Shown here piece after piece: positions 43,116 through 52,729 of a DNA stretch of 64,000 nt (positions are counted from its first letter, which is position 1; each line of letters starts with the position of its first letter). The notes beneath the pieces were generated by a model. The model made no database searches. It saw nothing but the letters and a program-made list of their open reading frames with translations, and had not been told where the DNA came from. The position numbers and the translations under genes were made by a program. Source of the DNA: [Phialemoniopsis] sp. UDSM-2020 (taxonomy: Eukaryota; Ascomycota; Sordariomycetes; Thyridiales; Thyridiaceae); NCBI GenBank assembly GCA_018873225.1, contig JAEILZ010000002.1, forward strand, positions 2,046,001 to 2,110,000. Direction: 5' to 3'.

Positions 43116-44771
43116 CTACTCCTTGTTCTCTATAGTCTCTGCGGTTCCTGCCACAGCGTCGATCTTGGTTGTCTTGAACTTGCGAGCATTGATCTTCTTG
43201 TCAAACAGGATATCCAATTCACCGTAGGTCCTTCCAGCCGGCTCGGGAAGTCGGAAGAAACACCACACTGCGCAAAGCAGGCAGATGCCGCCCCAGAAGA
43301 ATCCCGCCTTTCCTTTCCAGTTCCAGGCACTAGGATTGAGCATGTACGGCGTGAGCACAGCGTTGATGATGCCAAAGATGTTGTACAGGCTACGAGCGAG
43401 CACCACAGTCTTGGGACGGAGACGTGTCGATGGCATCTCGGCCACCAGCGAATAGCACACAGGCCCGACGAAGATGTCGTAGCAGAACGTGAAGACCAAA
43501 AGCATGGATCCGATCGCCCAGCTGGATGCGACCGTCTGGCTAGAGACCGAAATAATGCCGATGATAAACAGCAGCACGTCGAGGACGATGAGGCCCCAGA
43601 AGTAAAGCGTGCGTCGCCCGAAATAGCTCATGGCTACCCACGAAACGAGAGTTCCCAGGCAGGCAAGACCGCCTTGACCAAGGGACATATTGAAGGACTG
43701 CGTGACTGGTAGTCCAGCTTGCTGGCAGAAGTAGGTAGAGTAGCCCATGAAAGAATTGCCGCAGAGGTTCTGGATGGACCACACTGCGCACGCGATTTCC
43801 GTCCGACGCAGGTTGACTCCCTTGAAACAGTCCCAGTAGGTTGTACCGGCCGTGACCTCCTGTTCCATCTCGTTCGTGTGCACCATCATAGCAATCGTCT
43901 TGTCGGGGTCGAAGTTGGTCTTGCCTTGCATCTTTCGACTGGTGAGACGTAGGAGGGACTTTCGGGCTGCGTCAAGACGGTCCTTTCTCACCAACCACCA
44001 AGGCGACTCGGGCGCCAGGATGACTGCAACGAGGATTGGCAGTGGAAAGGACCATTGGATAGCGTATGGTACCCTCCAGGACCATTGGTCGGATGCAGGA
44101 CGGCCCACGAAGCCTCGCATAACACCAGCTTCTATAAATTGTCCCAATGTCCAACAGAGGTTCACGTATGTTGTCAGATAGGGGCGGAGGACGACGGGGC
44201 AGACTTCGGCGGCGTAAGTGGTCGTGATAGTCTGGAAGATGCCCCAGGGTATGCCCGTCAGGACATACCCAGTCTCAAGCATCCCGATATTGGTAGCGAA
44301 GAACATGATAAAGATGAAGCCGACCATCGCAATCAGAGATCCTATCATGACTTTTCGGTAGCCATACTTCTCCGAAAGAATACCACTAGCAAGCAGGCCG
44401 CAGATTTCACCAACATGTGCGCCGTTGGAAAGTCCGGACTGCCATGGAGCAGTAACCTGGTAAGTACCATTGGGCTGCTTCACGCCGAAGCGTTGCTGAA
44501 AGGCAGGGAATGCGTAAAGTGAGCCGAGGAGGTACTTGTCGTAGCCCTCCATGATCAGCGCGGATGAAAGTGCAATCGACCAGGCTGCAGCCTTGGGATA
44601 CAGCTTCAGGGATTCGATCAGTGACATTTGGTGCTCAGATGATGTCGCGTCCTGGACAAAGCCGAGGAATTCGGAATCTTTCTTCGGATCATGGTCCAAG
44701 TCTACCCGGCCAGCAGCCTCGACGTGCGACATGCTGTCCCTGCCGGGCTTTTCTTGGGCGGGGACGGCCAT
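43116..44771 (-). CDS. Alpha-glucoside (maltose) permease, MFS sugar porter
   Basis: Proton-coupled import of maltose or similar alpha-glucosides. Intronless, 551 aa from the ATG at 44771 (MAVPAQEKPG). The upstream open frame lacks family similarity and is excluded. Sugar-porter signatures: GLLASGILSEKYGYRKVMIG, PESPWWLVRKDRLDAA and a PESPR-like position, GYSTYFCQQAGL, FGRRTLYFWG and the C-terminal RLPEPAGRTYGELDILFDKKI, which is typical of fungal MAL permeases. Twelve membrane segments. It is divergent from the Zn2Cys6 activator and shares a palindromic site with the maltase promoter, forming a MAL locus. Confidence 0.93.
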   Translation of the reverse strand: MAVPAQEKPGRDSMSHVEAAGRVDLDHDPKKDSEFLGFVQDATSSEHQMSLIESLKLYPKAAAWSIALSSALIMEGYDKYLLGSLYAFPAFQQRFGVKQPNGTYQVTAPWQSGLSNGAHVGEICGLLASGILSEKYGYRKVMIGSLIAMVGFIFIMFFATNIGMLETGYVLTGIPWGIFQTITTTYAAEVCPVVLRPYLTTYVNLCWTLGQFIEAGVMRGFVGRPASDQWSWRVPYAIQWSFPLPILVAVILAPESPWWLVRKDRLDAARKSLLRLTSRKMQGKTNFDPDKTIAMMVHTNEMEQEVTAGTTYWDCFKGVNLRRTEIACAVWSIQNLCGNSFMGYSTYFCQQAGLPVTQSFNMSLGQGGLACLGTLVSWVAMSYFGRRTLYFWGLIVLDVLLFIIGIISVSSQTVASSWAIGSMLLVFTFCYDIFVGPVCYSLVAEMPSTRLRPKTVVLARSLYNIFGIINAVLTPYMLNPSAWNWKGKAGFFWGGICLLCAVWCFFRLPEPAGRTYGELDILFDKKINARKFKTTKIDAVAGTAETIENKE

Positions 44772-45468
44772 GGTGAGATGGCGAGCGTAATGATTTGAAG
44801 AGATAGAGTACAAGAAAGTCCAGGGAGAAGGAAGAAGGCTGGAGGATGAGGCCCTGGAGGTCATGCACTGATCATGGCGACTCAAAGGACAGAGGAGACA
44901 CCTTTTGTAGACAGGCGAATGGTCGGTCAGTGCTTTTATGGCTCTTGAACATGTGGCATGGTGTGCGGACCATGCGGGGGCCGGGATCAAGACCAAATTG
45001 AGAGTCCCCTCCATAACAATAGCATGTGAGAAAAGTGTAGACGAGCTGGGGAAGTTCGGGGTCGGCCAAGAAGAGGATATTGTTCTAGAGTTGTGCTCGG
45101 TCCGAGTCTGCGCCAATCAAATCCCTTAAACCCTTTCTTGCCCCTTACATGGCCTTGCTTAGGCTCTGGTCTAGAAAACTGAATTCATTCCCCGGTCTGG
45201 AGTTTGGCTAACACGGCATGGGTCAGGGTTTTCCACGCCTAATGACCACGGGCACCCGACCGGACCGAGTTTAAGCCAATCAAAGCAGCCTCCGAGTCAG
45301 TTCCTCGCCTTCATGGCCTCCTTGCCCAATGCCGCTTCGCCCCACAGGGTCTTTGCTCCAGAGGGTGTTTACACGCTAAACTACGGGTTATATGCACTGA
45401 AATAATCCAACGTGTGGAGCGACCCGCGACGCTGGGTGTCGGCAAGATCTCAACCTCAACCTTACCGC
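44772..45468. promoter_or_regulatory. Bidirectional promoter, permease / MAL activator
   Basis: 697 bp between divergent genes. Holds the palindrome CTCGGTCCGAG at 45096-45106, followed by a CCAAT box (45113-45117). A related CCGGACCGAG lies near 45261. Confidence 0.55.
45096..45106. promoter_or_regulatory. MAL palindrome CTCGGTCCGAG (copy 1)
   Basis: Perfect 11-base palindrome (5+1+5), identical to 49004-49014 in the maltase promoter. It contains a CGG-N-CCG core suited to a Zn2Cys6 dimer. Confidence 0.55.
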
Positions 45469-46953
45469 ATGCAGGCCGGACAGTCGTCTCCTGCCATGGA
45501 GAGCGACGGACGTCACGCTATTCGTCGGATCCGGCTTGCCTGTGATCCCTGCAGGGCAAGGAAGGTGAAGTGCAATGGCTGTCAGCCGTGCCAGCAGTGT
45601 CTCCATCTGAACCTCCGCTGTCAGTTCCCGCCCGACCGGACACCAAATCTCCCACGCAAAGGAATCAAACGGAGGAGTGTCATTGCGCATCACGCAAACA
45701 CAATCCCATCAGGCCATCGGCCCTTGGCGCCAGAGTCCGGTCAGGCAAAACAACCGAACTACCTAGCCGATATCGCTCTAGACGCCGAGTCTACGCGCAC
45801 TCTCACGCGACACTACACGGAACGAGTCTATGCGTTCTATCCAATAGTCACTCTTGACGAGGTCAAAGAATGCATAGCTCGCGCACCGCAGCATCGCGAA
45901 GATGCCGCGTTTGTCTGTGCCCTTGCCGCCGCCACCATCGGCTGGACGAGTCGGCACCTGACCCGTGACAAGGAGAGGTCTGCTCGAACCGAGGAACTCG
46001 CTCAGTGTGCTCTGGGGTTGCGTGGCCCCCTTCTCGACCCTGGGAGGCCCTCGGTAATTGCCATCATGACTCCACTGTTCGTGCACATCTCGCTGGCTGG
46101 CCTTCAGAAGCGAGAGGCTGCATGGTTCCATCTGTGCGAGGCAAGCACACTCGTCCAGCTGCACACCAGGGCGGAAGGATCGAGCCCAGGTCCCGACGAG
46201 ACGGAACGGGCCAGACGACAGAGGCTTTACTGGATGATTTTCATTCATGAACGGTTCCTCGCAACGCGACTCTGTCTCCCTGTCAAGCTGGCGCCGGCGC
46301 CAGAGCCTCCGCTTCCAGATCCTGCCTTACCCCCAAGTATTCACTGCCACTTCGCCTTGATGGCACGAATGTTTCCCCTCCTTGATGCCACATTCTTTAC
46401 CTACTGGCTGCGACCAGGCTCACAGGCGGATAATGCCGATATTGACGCGACGCTGGCATGGATCAAGACGGCACAGGCGCAGCTGGATCATGTAAGCCTA
46501 GGAGAACAGATGGCGGACTTGACTGATGTACAAAAGGCCGATGTGATCATCACGCGACAGTGGCTACACATGCTCTTCTGGCAAGTGGCAGTGCGAACGT
46601 GTCCCCTAAGCTTGAATACGAGGGACATGTGTCTGTCACTCAAGTTTCCACTCCACCTCACGCGCGATGTTTGCTGGACAATCAAGACGCTTTCCAAGAA
46701 TGCCATCGAGGTGCATGGCAACAGCATGGTGCATAAGCTATTTGAGCTCACAATCGCGATCGTTGACGTTGTCACTATCCTCGGTGCTGACGATCATGTT
46801 CAGCATGAGGGCGTGCTGAGCGATCTGAGTCTGCTCCTCACATTTGTGTTGGATATGGACCGTCTTGACGGCCTGCAAAGAACTTATTTGAACGACAAGC
46901 TGAGCAACCTCAATTCTGTACACACAGAGATACCATTTTTAGCAAATATTTAG
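45469..46953 (+). CDS. Zn2Cys6 transcription factor, MAL activator-like
   Basis: Probable activator of the adjacent permease and maltase. Intronless, 494 aa from the ATG at 45469 (MQAGQSSPAMES). The zinc cluster IRLACDPCRARKVKCNG then CQPCQQCLHLNLRCQFP starts near residue 20. The middle part has HYTERVYAFYPIV, ERARRQRLYWMIFIHERFLATRL and FPLLDATFFTYWL, the pattern of yeast MAL63/fungal amylolytic and maltose regulators. It ends close to the maltase stop codon (50 bp, convergent). Classic MAL loci have the same three partners. An in-frame GTG upstream is not taken as start. Confidence 0.88.
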   Translation: MQAGQSSPAMESDGRHAIRRIRLACDPCRARKVKCNGCQPCQQCLHLNLRCQFPPDRTPNLPRKGIKRRSVIAHHANTIPSGHRPLAPESGQAKQPNYLADIALDAESTRTLTRHYTERVYAFYPIVTLDEVKECIARAPQHREDAAFVCALAAATIGWTSRHLTRDKERSARTEELAQCALGLRGPLLDPGRPSVIAIMTPLFVHISLAGLQKREAAWFHLCEASTLVQLHTRAEGSSPGPDETERARRQRLYWMIFIHERFLATRLCLPVKLAPAPEPPLPDPALPPSIHCHFALMARMFPLLDATFFTYWLRPGSQADNADIDATLAWIKTAQAQLDHVSLGEQMADLTDVQKADVIITRQWLHMLFWQVAVRTCPLSLNTRDMCLSLKFPLHLTRDVCWTIKTLSKNAIEVHGNSMVHKLFELTIAIVDVVTILGADDHVQHEGVLSDLSLLLTFVLDMDRLDGLQRTYLNDKLSNLNSVHTEIPFLANI

Positions 46954-47003
46954 AAAACTACTTCTGTATTCAACTCTCTTCCGAGGCCTTCTTGACGCAG
47001 TCC

Positions 47004-48725
47004 CTAGATATACACCCTCGCTTCCCAAGGAGTTAGTAGCTCCCCCACATCGGTTGTCAGGTTCGTGAATGCCACCTTGAGCGAAATCTTCTCAATACCG
47101 ATAGGCCATGGGCATTCCTGTTTTGAGTCGGAGAAGTTCAGTACAACCACGGCGGTTTGACCTTCAAACTTCTTCGAGTACATGACCACGTTAGGATTCT
47201 CCAAGTCATGCACCTCGAAGAAGCCGTGAGTCAAGACGTCGGCGTGCTGCTTCCTAAAAACAACAGCGCTCTTCCAGAAAGACAGGAGGCTCTCGGGGTC
47301 ACTAATTTGCCGAGCCACATTTATCTCCTTGTAGTTGTCGTGGACCCGTGTCCAGGGCTCCCCCGTAGTGAAGCCCGCGGCGTGGGAGTCGTCCCACTGT
47401 ACCGGAGTACGGGAGTGGTCCCGGGCGACGTCCTGGATACCGATCATCCCAGCGGCCAGGGCGGCATCGCGATCAGGACCCGGCGGGTAGCGTGCCTTGA
47501 GCGCATTCCAGAAGTTCAGCGTGATGGTATCTTTGTACTCGTCTATCGGCCAGTCCACGGGCATGTTTCGCATCCCGATCTCCTGACCTTGATACAAGAA
47601 CAGTGTGCCAGTGAGTGTCGTGAGTAGGACCGCTAGTAGTTTGCCTGATTGGACTGCGTACTTGGAGTCTTTAGACCCAAACCGAGAGATAGAGCGGCCC
47701 TGGTCGTGGTTCTCAAGGAAGGATGTTGCCCACCCGCCCATATTGGCGATGTTTTGCTGCCTTGTCAAGGAGTTCTTGAAGTCAACCAGGTCAAACGGCA
47801 CCAGATTGAATTTGTCGGGTCTTCCATGTCCTAAAGTGACAGTATCAAATTGGAAGACCATGCTGAGTTGTTTCGCGTCGGGCCGAACGTACATCAACAC
47901 CTTCTCGGCAGTCTTGGTATGCGGCAACTCTCCGACCGTCATGACATCATTGTACTTGCAGAGAACCTGGGAGTTGATCTCCGTGAGAAATTCATGCATC
48001 CTTGGTCCATTCGCAAAATGGTCGGCAGCTGGCTGAAACTCTGAGTGGGGGTCGGTGACATCCACGTCCGGGAAGGCCATGTTCTTGCTGTAGAGGTTCA
48101 CCGTGTCTACGCGGAAGCCATCTACTCCCTTGTCAAGCCAGAACTTGACTGCCGACTTGTAAATAGCCTGTCTGCACTCATCCGAGTCCCAGTTCAGATC
48201 AGGCTGCTCAGGAGCAAACAGGTGAAAGTAGTACTCTTGAGTGGCCTCGTCCCACTCCCACGGAGAGCCACCAAAGTTGGAACGCCAGTTGTTTGGAGGC
48301 TTCCGGACGCCATTGACATAACGCGGCGGTCTCCAAATGTACCAGTCGCGCATAGGATGGTCCTTCGACTTCCTCGACTCTTGGAACCACGGGTGGAGGT
48401 AGGAGGTGTGATTGATCACCAGATCGAGGATCAGACGAATGCCCAGAGCATGACATTCACTGATGAGCCGATCCATGTCCGCGATCGTGCCATACGGGGG
48501 GTAAACATCTTCGTAGTTGGAAATGTCATATCCCATGTCAAGCTGCGGGCTGTCGTACATGGGTGAGAGCCAGATAACGTCGACCCCGAAATCTTTCAGG
48601 TAAGGGAGCTTGGTGATGATGCCGGGGATGTCTCCCATGCCGTCACCTCCAGAGTCCTTGAAGCTTGCTGGCCATATCTGGTAAACCACCCCATCCTTCC
48701 ACCAGTTTCGTTTCGGAGCAGCCAT
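47004..48725 (-). CDS. GH13 alpha-glucosidase / maltase (oligo-1,6-glucosidase type)
   Basis: Cytosolic hydrolysis of maltose or isomaltose taken up by the permease. Intronless, 573 aa from the ATG at 48725 (MAAPKRNWWKDGVVYQIWP). Upstream in-frame codons are rejected because MAAPKRNWWK is the family start. The four GH13 regions are present: LDLVINHTS, GFRVDTVNLYSK (nucleophile Asp), VGELPHTKT (acid/base Glu) and FLENHDQGRS (transition-state Asp). The Val after the conserved Asp in the first region is typical of the alpha-glucosidase subfamily. No signal peptide, so intracellular. The length matches yeast maltases. Confidence 0.95.
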   Translation of the reverse strand: MAAPKRNWWKDGVVYQIWPASFKDSGGDGMGDIPGIITKLPYLKDFGVDVIWLSPMYDSPQLDMGYDISNYEDVYPPYGTIADMDRLISECHALGIRLILDLVINHTSYLHPWFQESRKSKDHPMRDWYIWRPPRYVNGVRKPPNNWRSNFGGSPWEWDEATQEYYFHLFAPEQPDLNWDSDECRQAIYKSAVKFWLDKGVDGFRVDTVNLYSKNMAFPDVDVTDPHSEFQPAADHFANGPRMHEFLTEINSQVLCKYNDVMTVGELPHTKTAEKVLMYVRPDAKQLSMVFQFDTVTLGHGRPDKFNLVPFDLVDFKNSLTRQQNIANMGGWATSFLENHDQGRSISRFGSKDSKYAVQSGKLLAVLLTTLTGTLFLYQGQEIGMRNMPVDWPIDEYKDTITLNFWNALKARYPPGPDRDAALAAGMIGIQDVARDHSRTPVQWDDSHAAGFTTGEPWTRVHDNYKEINVARQISDPESLLSFWKSAVVFRKQHADVLTHGFFEVHDLENPNVVMYSKKFEGQTAVVVLNFSDSKQECPWPIGIEKISLKVAFTNLTTDVGELLTPWEARVYI

Positions 48726-49357
48726 GATCACAGGCGGCGGATCGTGGTCCGGATTGTACTGGCAATTGACAAGAACTGGTGAATGGCGAATGTTGTCTTC
48801 CAGCAAATGTTTGAAAAGAGCGCAATGGCTCGAGATCAAGTCCCTCTTGATCTAGGTTCAAAGAATGTTCGGTCCTGGCGGTTGTCGGCGGGTTGATGTC
48901 TAGTGCAACCGCTAGCTCAGTATGCATCGGAGCGGATCCGTCCAAAGGAGGGGCCGTCAAGACATCCTCCGGACCCGTCTACAAACGCGCTGATTGGCCA
49001 AAACTCGGTCCGAGACATTCTACATTGACACCGAAGATTAGATTGTGAAGACCTTTTCCAAGGTGTCCGGCCAATGTAGCACATGGTGCAACATGGCTCT
49101 ACGTGGAAATATGAAGGCCATTACTCGGGGCTTCCGAAGCGCGGAGTGCGGTGCTCCGCCGTCCCTCAGGCTTCTCCGGTACCGTAAGGCACTACGCACT
49201 CTTGTTGCTGCTTGAACGTTTTTTGGGTCAATTTGCCTTATCATTTTGATCCCCCCGTCCCTCATACTGATCTTTTGACTTCTTCTCTCTGCGATTCAAG
49301 CTTCTTGTCGTCGACATAGTGCACCATCCAGCGAAGACCTCGCTACAACCAGTCAAG
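48726..49357. promoter_or_regulatory. Bidirectional promoter, maltase / sulfatase
   Basis: 632 bp between divergent genes. Contains the second MAL palindrome at 49004-49014, next to an inverted CCAAT (attgg near 48993), and other CCGG/TCCGGA sites. Confidence 0.5.
49004..49014. promoter_or_regulatory. MAL palindrome CTCGGTCCGAG (copy 2)
   Basis: Identical to 45096-45106. It lies about 280 bp from the maltase ATG and 345 bp from the sulfatase ATG, so the sulfatase could share the control. Confidence 0.55.
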
Positions 49358-50911
49358 ATGACCTCCTGCACGCCCCCTCCAAACATAGTCTTCATCATGG
49401 CGGATGACCACGTCTCCAAGGCCATCAGCTGCTATGGCGCCGGTATCAACCACACGCCCAACCTGGACCGTCTGGCGCACGAGGGCATGCGTTTCAACCA
49501 CTGCTACGTGACCAACTCGATCTGCACACCGAGCCGCGCCGCCATCCTCACGGGCACGTACAATCACGTCAACGGCGTCGTCACGCTCGCGAGCAAAATC
49601 AACAAGGAGCTACCCAACGTTGCAAAATGCCTGCGCGCCTTTGGCGGCTACCAGACTGCCATGGTCGGCAAGTGGCACCTCGGCGAAGGCGAGGCCCACG
49701 AGCCCTCGGGCTTCGACTACTGGTCGGTCCTACCCGGGCAGGGGTCCTACTTCGACCCGGAGTTTATCAACCCGGACGGTGCGCGCTTCGAGAAGGGTTA
49801 CGCGACGGACATCATTACGGACAAGTCCCTGGCGTGGATTGACGCGCGGGACAAGTCCAGGCCGTTCTTTCTGATGTGCCACCACAAAGCTCCTCACCGC
49901 TCTTGGGAGTGTGATATCAAGCACCGAGGCTTATACCAGGAGGACATTAAGGTCCCCGAGACGTACGATGACGATTACAAGAATCAAGCCAAAGCAGCCG
50001 CCGCGGCGAAGATGAAGGTTGACGCAGATCTGACCTACTTTGACCTCGGGCTAGCACAGCCAGACGGTGGGTCAGAGGTCGGGGAGCCGGTCCGGCCAGG
50101 CGAGTGGGAGCGCAAAGTGCCGTGCCCTGAAGACGTGCGTGGGCTGCGGCTAGTCGATCGCGACACGGGCGAGGCGTTCACCTTCAGCTCTCAGCAGGAG
50201 CTGCGCCACTTCAAGTTTCAGAGGTATATGAAGCGTTATCTCCGCACCATAGCCTCTGTCGATGACAATGTCGGGAGAATGCTTGACTACCTCGATCAGA
50301 ACGGCCTGACAGACAACACTCTTGTGATCTATACGTCCGATCAGGGGTTCTTTCTGGGAGACCACGGCTGGTTCGACAAGCGGTTCATGTATGAGGAGTC
50401 ATTCCAGATGCCGCTACTTATACGATACCCAAAGGAAGTCAAGGCTGGGTCGGTATGTGACGATATTGTCTGCAATGTCGACTTTGCCGCGACCTGGCTT
50501 GATCTTGCCGGGATCCCCATCCCGTCATTCATGCAGGGCCGGTCGTTCCGTAGCCTCCTCTGTGGTCAGACTCCAGCTTTCTGGCCACAGGTAGCATATC
50601 ACCGGTACTGGATGCACCAGGAGGAAAATCACAATGCTTACGCACACTTTGGGATTCGAAACCAGAGGTACAAGTTGATCTACTGGTACAACGAAGGACT
50701 AGGGCTAGAGGGCACCCAAGCCGGTGGCCAGGACCCGGAGTGGGAGCTGTTCGACTGCGTGAAGGATCCGCTTGAGTTGTTCAACATCATCAACGAGCCC
50801 GAACACGCCCAAGTTGTGCGACAGATGGTCCTGCAGCTGAACACAAAGATGGCTGAGATTGGTGACGAACCTCGGCATGATCCCATCGGATTCCCAACGA
50901 CGGGGAGGTAG
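49358..50911 (+). CDS. Type I sulfatase (bacterial-like arylsulfatase/N-acetylglucosamine-6-sulfatase family)
   Basis: Hydrolyses a sulfate ester; substrate unknown. Intronless, 517 aa from the ATG at 49358 (MTSCTPPPNIVFIMADDH). Metal and catalytic motifs: IVFIMADDHVSKAISCYG (Asp-Asp), the formylglycine signature CTPSRAAILTGTY with Cys at position 59 or so, MVGKWHLGE and the C-terminal metal pair in YTSDQGFFLGDHGW. No signal peptide, so intracellular. The tail YKLIYWYNEGL to EWELFDCVKDPLELFN is typical of bacterial sulfatases. The Cys must be oxidised to formylglycine, yet fungi are generally thought to lack the standard generating enzyme. No introns and high GC would fit an acquired gene, but the maltase and permease here are intronless too. 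Confidence 0.92.
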   Translation: MTSCTPPPNIVFIMADDHVSKAISCYGAGINHTPNLDRLAHEGMRFNHCYVTNSICTPSRAAILTGTYNHVNGVVTLASKINKELPNVAKCLRAFGGYQTAMVGKWHLGEGEAHEPSGFDYWSVLPGQGSYFDPEFINPDGARFEKGYATDIITDKSLAWIDARDKSRPFFLMCHHKAPHRSWECDIKHRGLYQEDIKVPETYDDDYKNQAKAAAAAKMKVDADLTYFDLGLAQPDGGSEVGEPVRPGEWERKVPCPEDVRGLRLVDRDTGEAFTFSSQQELRHFKFQRYMKRYLRTIASVDDNVGRMLDYLDQNGLTDNTLVIYTSDQGFFLGDHGWFDKRFMYEESFQMPLLIRYPKEVKAGSVCDDIVCNVDFAATWLDLAGIPIPSFMQGRSFRSLLCGQTPAFWPQVAYHRYWMHQEENHNAYAHFGIRNQRYKLIYWYNEGLGLEGTQAGGQDPEWELFDCVKDPLELFNIINEPEHAQVVRQMVLQLNTKMAEIGDEPRHDPIGFPTTGR

Positions 50912-51407
50912 ACTCGTCATTCCTGAAGCTGAACCTGTAAGAAGGATTGTTAGTGTCCATCTCAGTTGCAAAACGGGTTTAGGGATTGTCATAGTGTCTC
51001 TGGAATCCCCCAGCCACTACCGGTGATAATGCTGTCCAACAGCGTCAACAAACTACTGTACCTCGGCTCACTGAAAGAATGCTTGGCTTTCAAGGTGAAC
51101 TAAAATCAAAGAGACCGTTCATTGGTTGCCTCTTTCTCAAAAAAAGGAGCTATTCCGAACACGTATACCAGTCTGGTCAGATTATAAATCGCCAGAACAC
51201 CACTCAATTGCCCCACATTCAACGTGTAAGACCGACCGGTTTGTTGAGCCGTCTTTTTAAGTCCTGCGTGGCCTTAAATGGACCCCAACCAAAATCAACT
51301 GTCCATTTCACCGTAAATATCGGCAGGCTATAAAGCCGCCAAGTTGTTACAGCAATGTAACAATCAATACGCTGTTGATCATCGGTTCCCCGCCTCTCCC
51401 CGCAGTC
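50912..51407 (+). other. Intergenic
   Basis: 496 bp with the sulfatase 3' flank and the alpha/beta hydrolase promoter. Nothing else seen. Confidence 0.5.
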
Positions 51408-52277
51408 ATGTCTGATACCACAACCTCCAGTGCCCAAGACCTTGTCTTCAAGACCAGTCAAGGCTCCCTTCTCAACTATATCGTTCGTGGCACGGGGCCT
51501 CCTGTTATCGTCCTTGCGCCGGCCTGGGGTCTCGGCTCTTCGTATCTCCAACATGGCTTCCAAAAGCTCGAAAGTGACTTCACCCTGATCTACCTCGAAT
51601 TCAGGGGGAATGCCAAGTCCACGAGACCTGAACCCGACCAGATGACCCCCTGGCATCTCGCAGAGGACGTGGAACATCTCCGTCAAGAATTGAAACTCGA
51701 CAAGATCCCCCGGCTGATGGGCCATTCCGGGGGCGGGACGATCGCCCTGTGGTACGCCATCAGGTTCCCCGACAGAGTCGACAAGCTGGTCTTGTTGACT
51801 CACCAGCTGGAAGGCTTCGACGATAGCCAGTCGATGATGGCAATCGTGGCGGAGAAGCAAAAAGACCCGAGACTCCAAGATGCGCTGGCGGCGTGGACGA
51901 GCTCATGGGACGACTTGTCCGACACAGAGTTCGCCGCGGTCAGCCGCAGGTTCTTGCCAGTATACTTCCACGACCCAACCCTGGCTTCTGCCTCTCCCTT
52001 GGCCACGATCACCGAGATGCCGCTATGGAACTTCCAGCACCTGCATGGCAAATATCGGAACATCAAGACGCAAGAAGACTACCTAGACAAAGTCAGGGCA
52101 AAGACGTTGATGATATTCACTCAGCAGGACCCTATCTGCACTCCTACGCAAGGGGCTGCCACGAAACGAGGCATTGCCGGTTCCGAACTAGTTGTATACG
52201 ACAACTGTGGTCATTTCCTGTGGGTAGAAAGGGCCGAGGAAACTCTGAGCAAAGTCAGCCAGTTCTTTTCATCGTAG
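51408..52277 (+). CDS. Alpha/beta hydrolase
   Basis: Serine hydrolase of unknown substrate, with a proline-iminopeptidase/haloperoxidase-like fold. Intronless, 289 aa from the ATG at 51408 (MSDTTTSSAQD). The oxyanion region is APAWGLGSSY, the nucleophile elbow is MGHSGGGTIALWYA, the acid Asp is probably in FTQQDPICTP and the catalytic His is in DNCGHFLWVE. A cap region lies between residues about 130 and 215. No signal peptide. Not obviously part of the MAL unit. Confidence 0.88.
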   Translation: MSDTTTSSAQDLVFKTSQGSLLNYIVRGTGPPVIVLAPAWGLGSSYLQHGFQKLESDFTLIYLEFRGNAKSTRPEPDQMTPWHLAEDVEHLRQELKLDKIPRLMGHSGGGTIALWYAIRFPDRVDKLVLLTHQLEGFDDSQSMMAIVAEKQKDPRLQDALAAWTSSWDDLSDTEFAAVSRRFLPVYFHDPTLASASPLATITEMPLWNFQHLHGKYRNIKTQEDYLDKVRAKTLMIFTQQDPICTPTQGAATKRGIAGSELVVYDNCGHFLWVERAEETLSKVSQFFSS

Positions 52278-52729
52278 ATGTCGGCATTAGGAGAGCAATA
52301 CAAAGTCTAAAAGTCATCTTGATGCTCAATCGGTCCGCTTCAGAAAGAGGCTACGATTGAGAGGCGACAAGAGCTTGACCCGCTTCAAATTCCATTCTAT
52401 GTATATTCCAGGTACTTCAATTGCAGAAATGACAGGACCAACGGAAAGGAAAGTTTGGTTGACTTGCGCCATACGAGTGTAAAATAGAACCACCAACTAG
52501 CTAGAAGACAGAATATAAACCTCCCAGTATCTTCTATAATGAAGTAAAAATGCTCGCTGTCCACATCGAATTCGTAAGTAATAGGTACTCAGGACCCCCA
52601 GGATGAGGTCGATTTATATGCAAGAACGGAGAATGCCACACCCTCCCACAACCCCTTTATGTAAAATGCTGCACCACGCGCCAGCCAAAACCCCCCAAAC
52701 AAAATCATGAAAAAGACAAGAATTCGGAA
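52278..52729. other. Intergenic, convergent
   Basis: 452 bp between 3' ends of the hydrolase and the next regulator. No gene seen. Confidence 0.5.

Noticed and set aside
44772..45116. 115-codon upstream extension of the sugar permease frame
   Set aside because: No similarity to sugar-porter N-termini; overlaps the promoter with the MAL palindrome.
48726..48839. Upstream extension of the maltase frame
   Set aside because: The family start MAAPKRNWWKDG follows the ATG at 48725.
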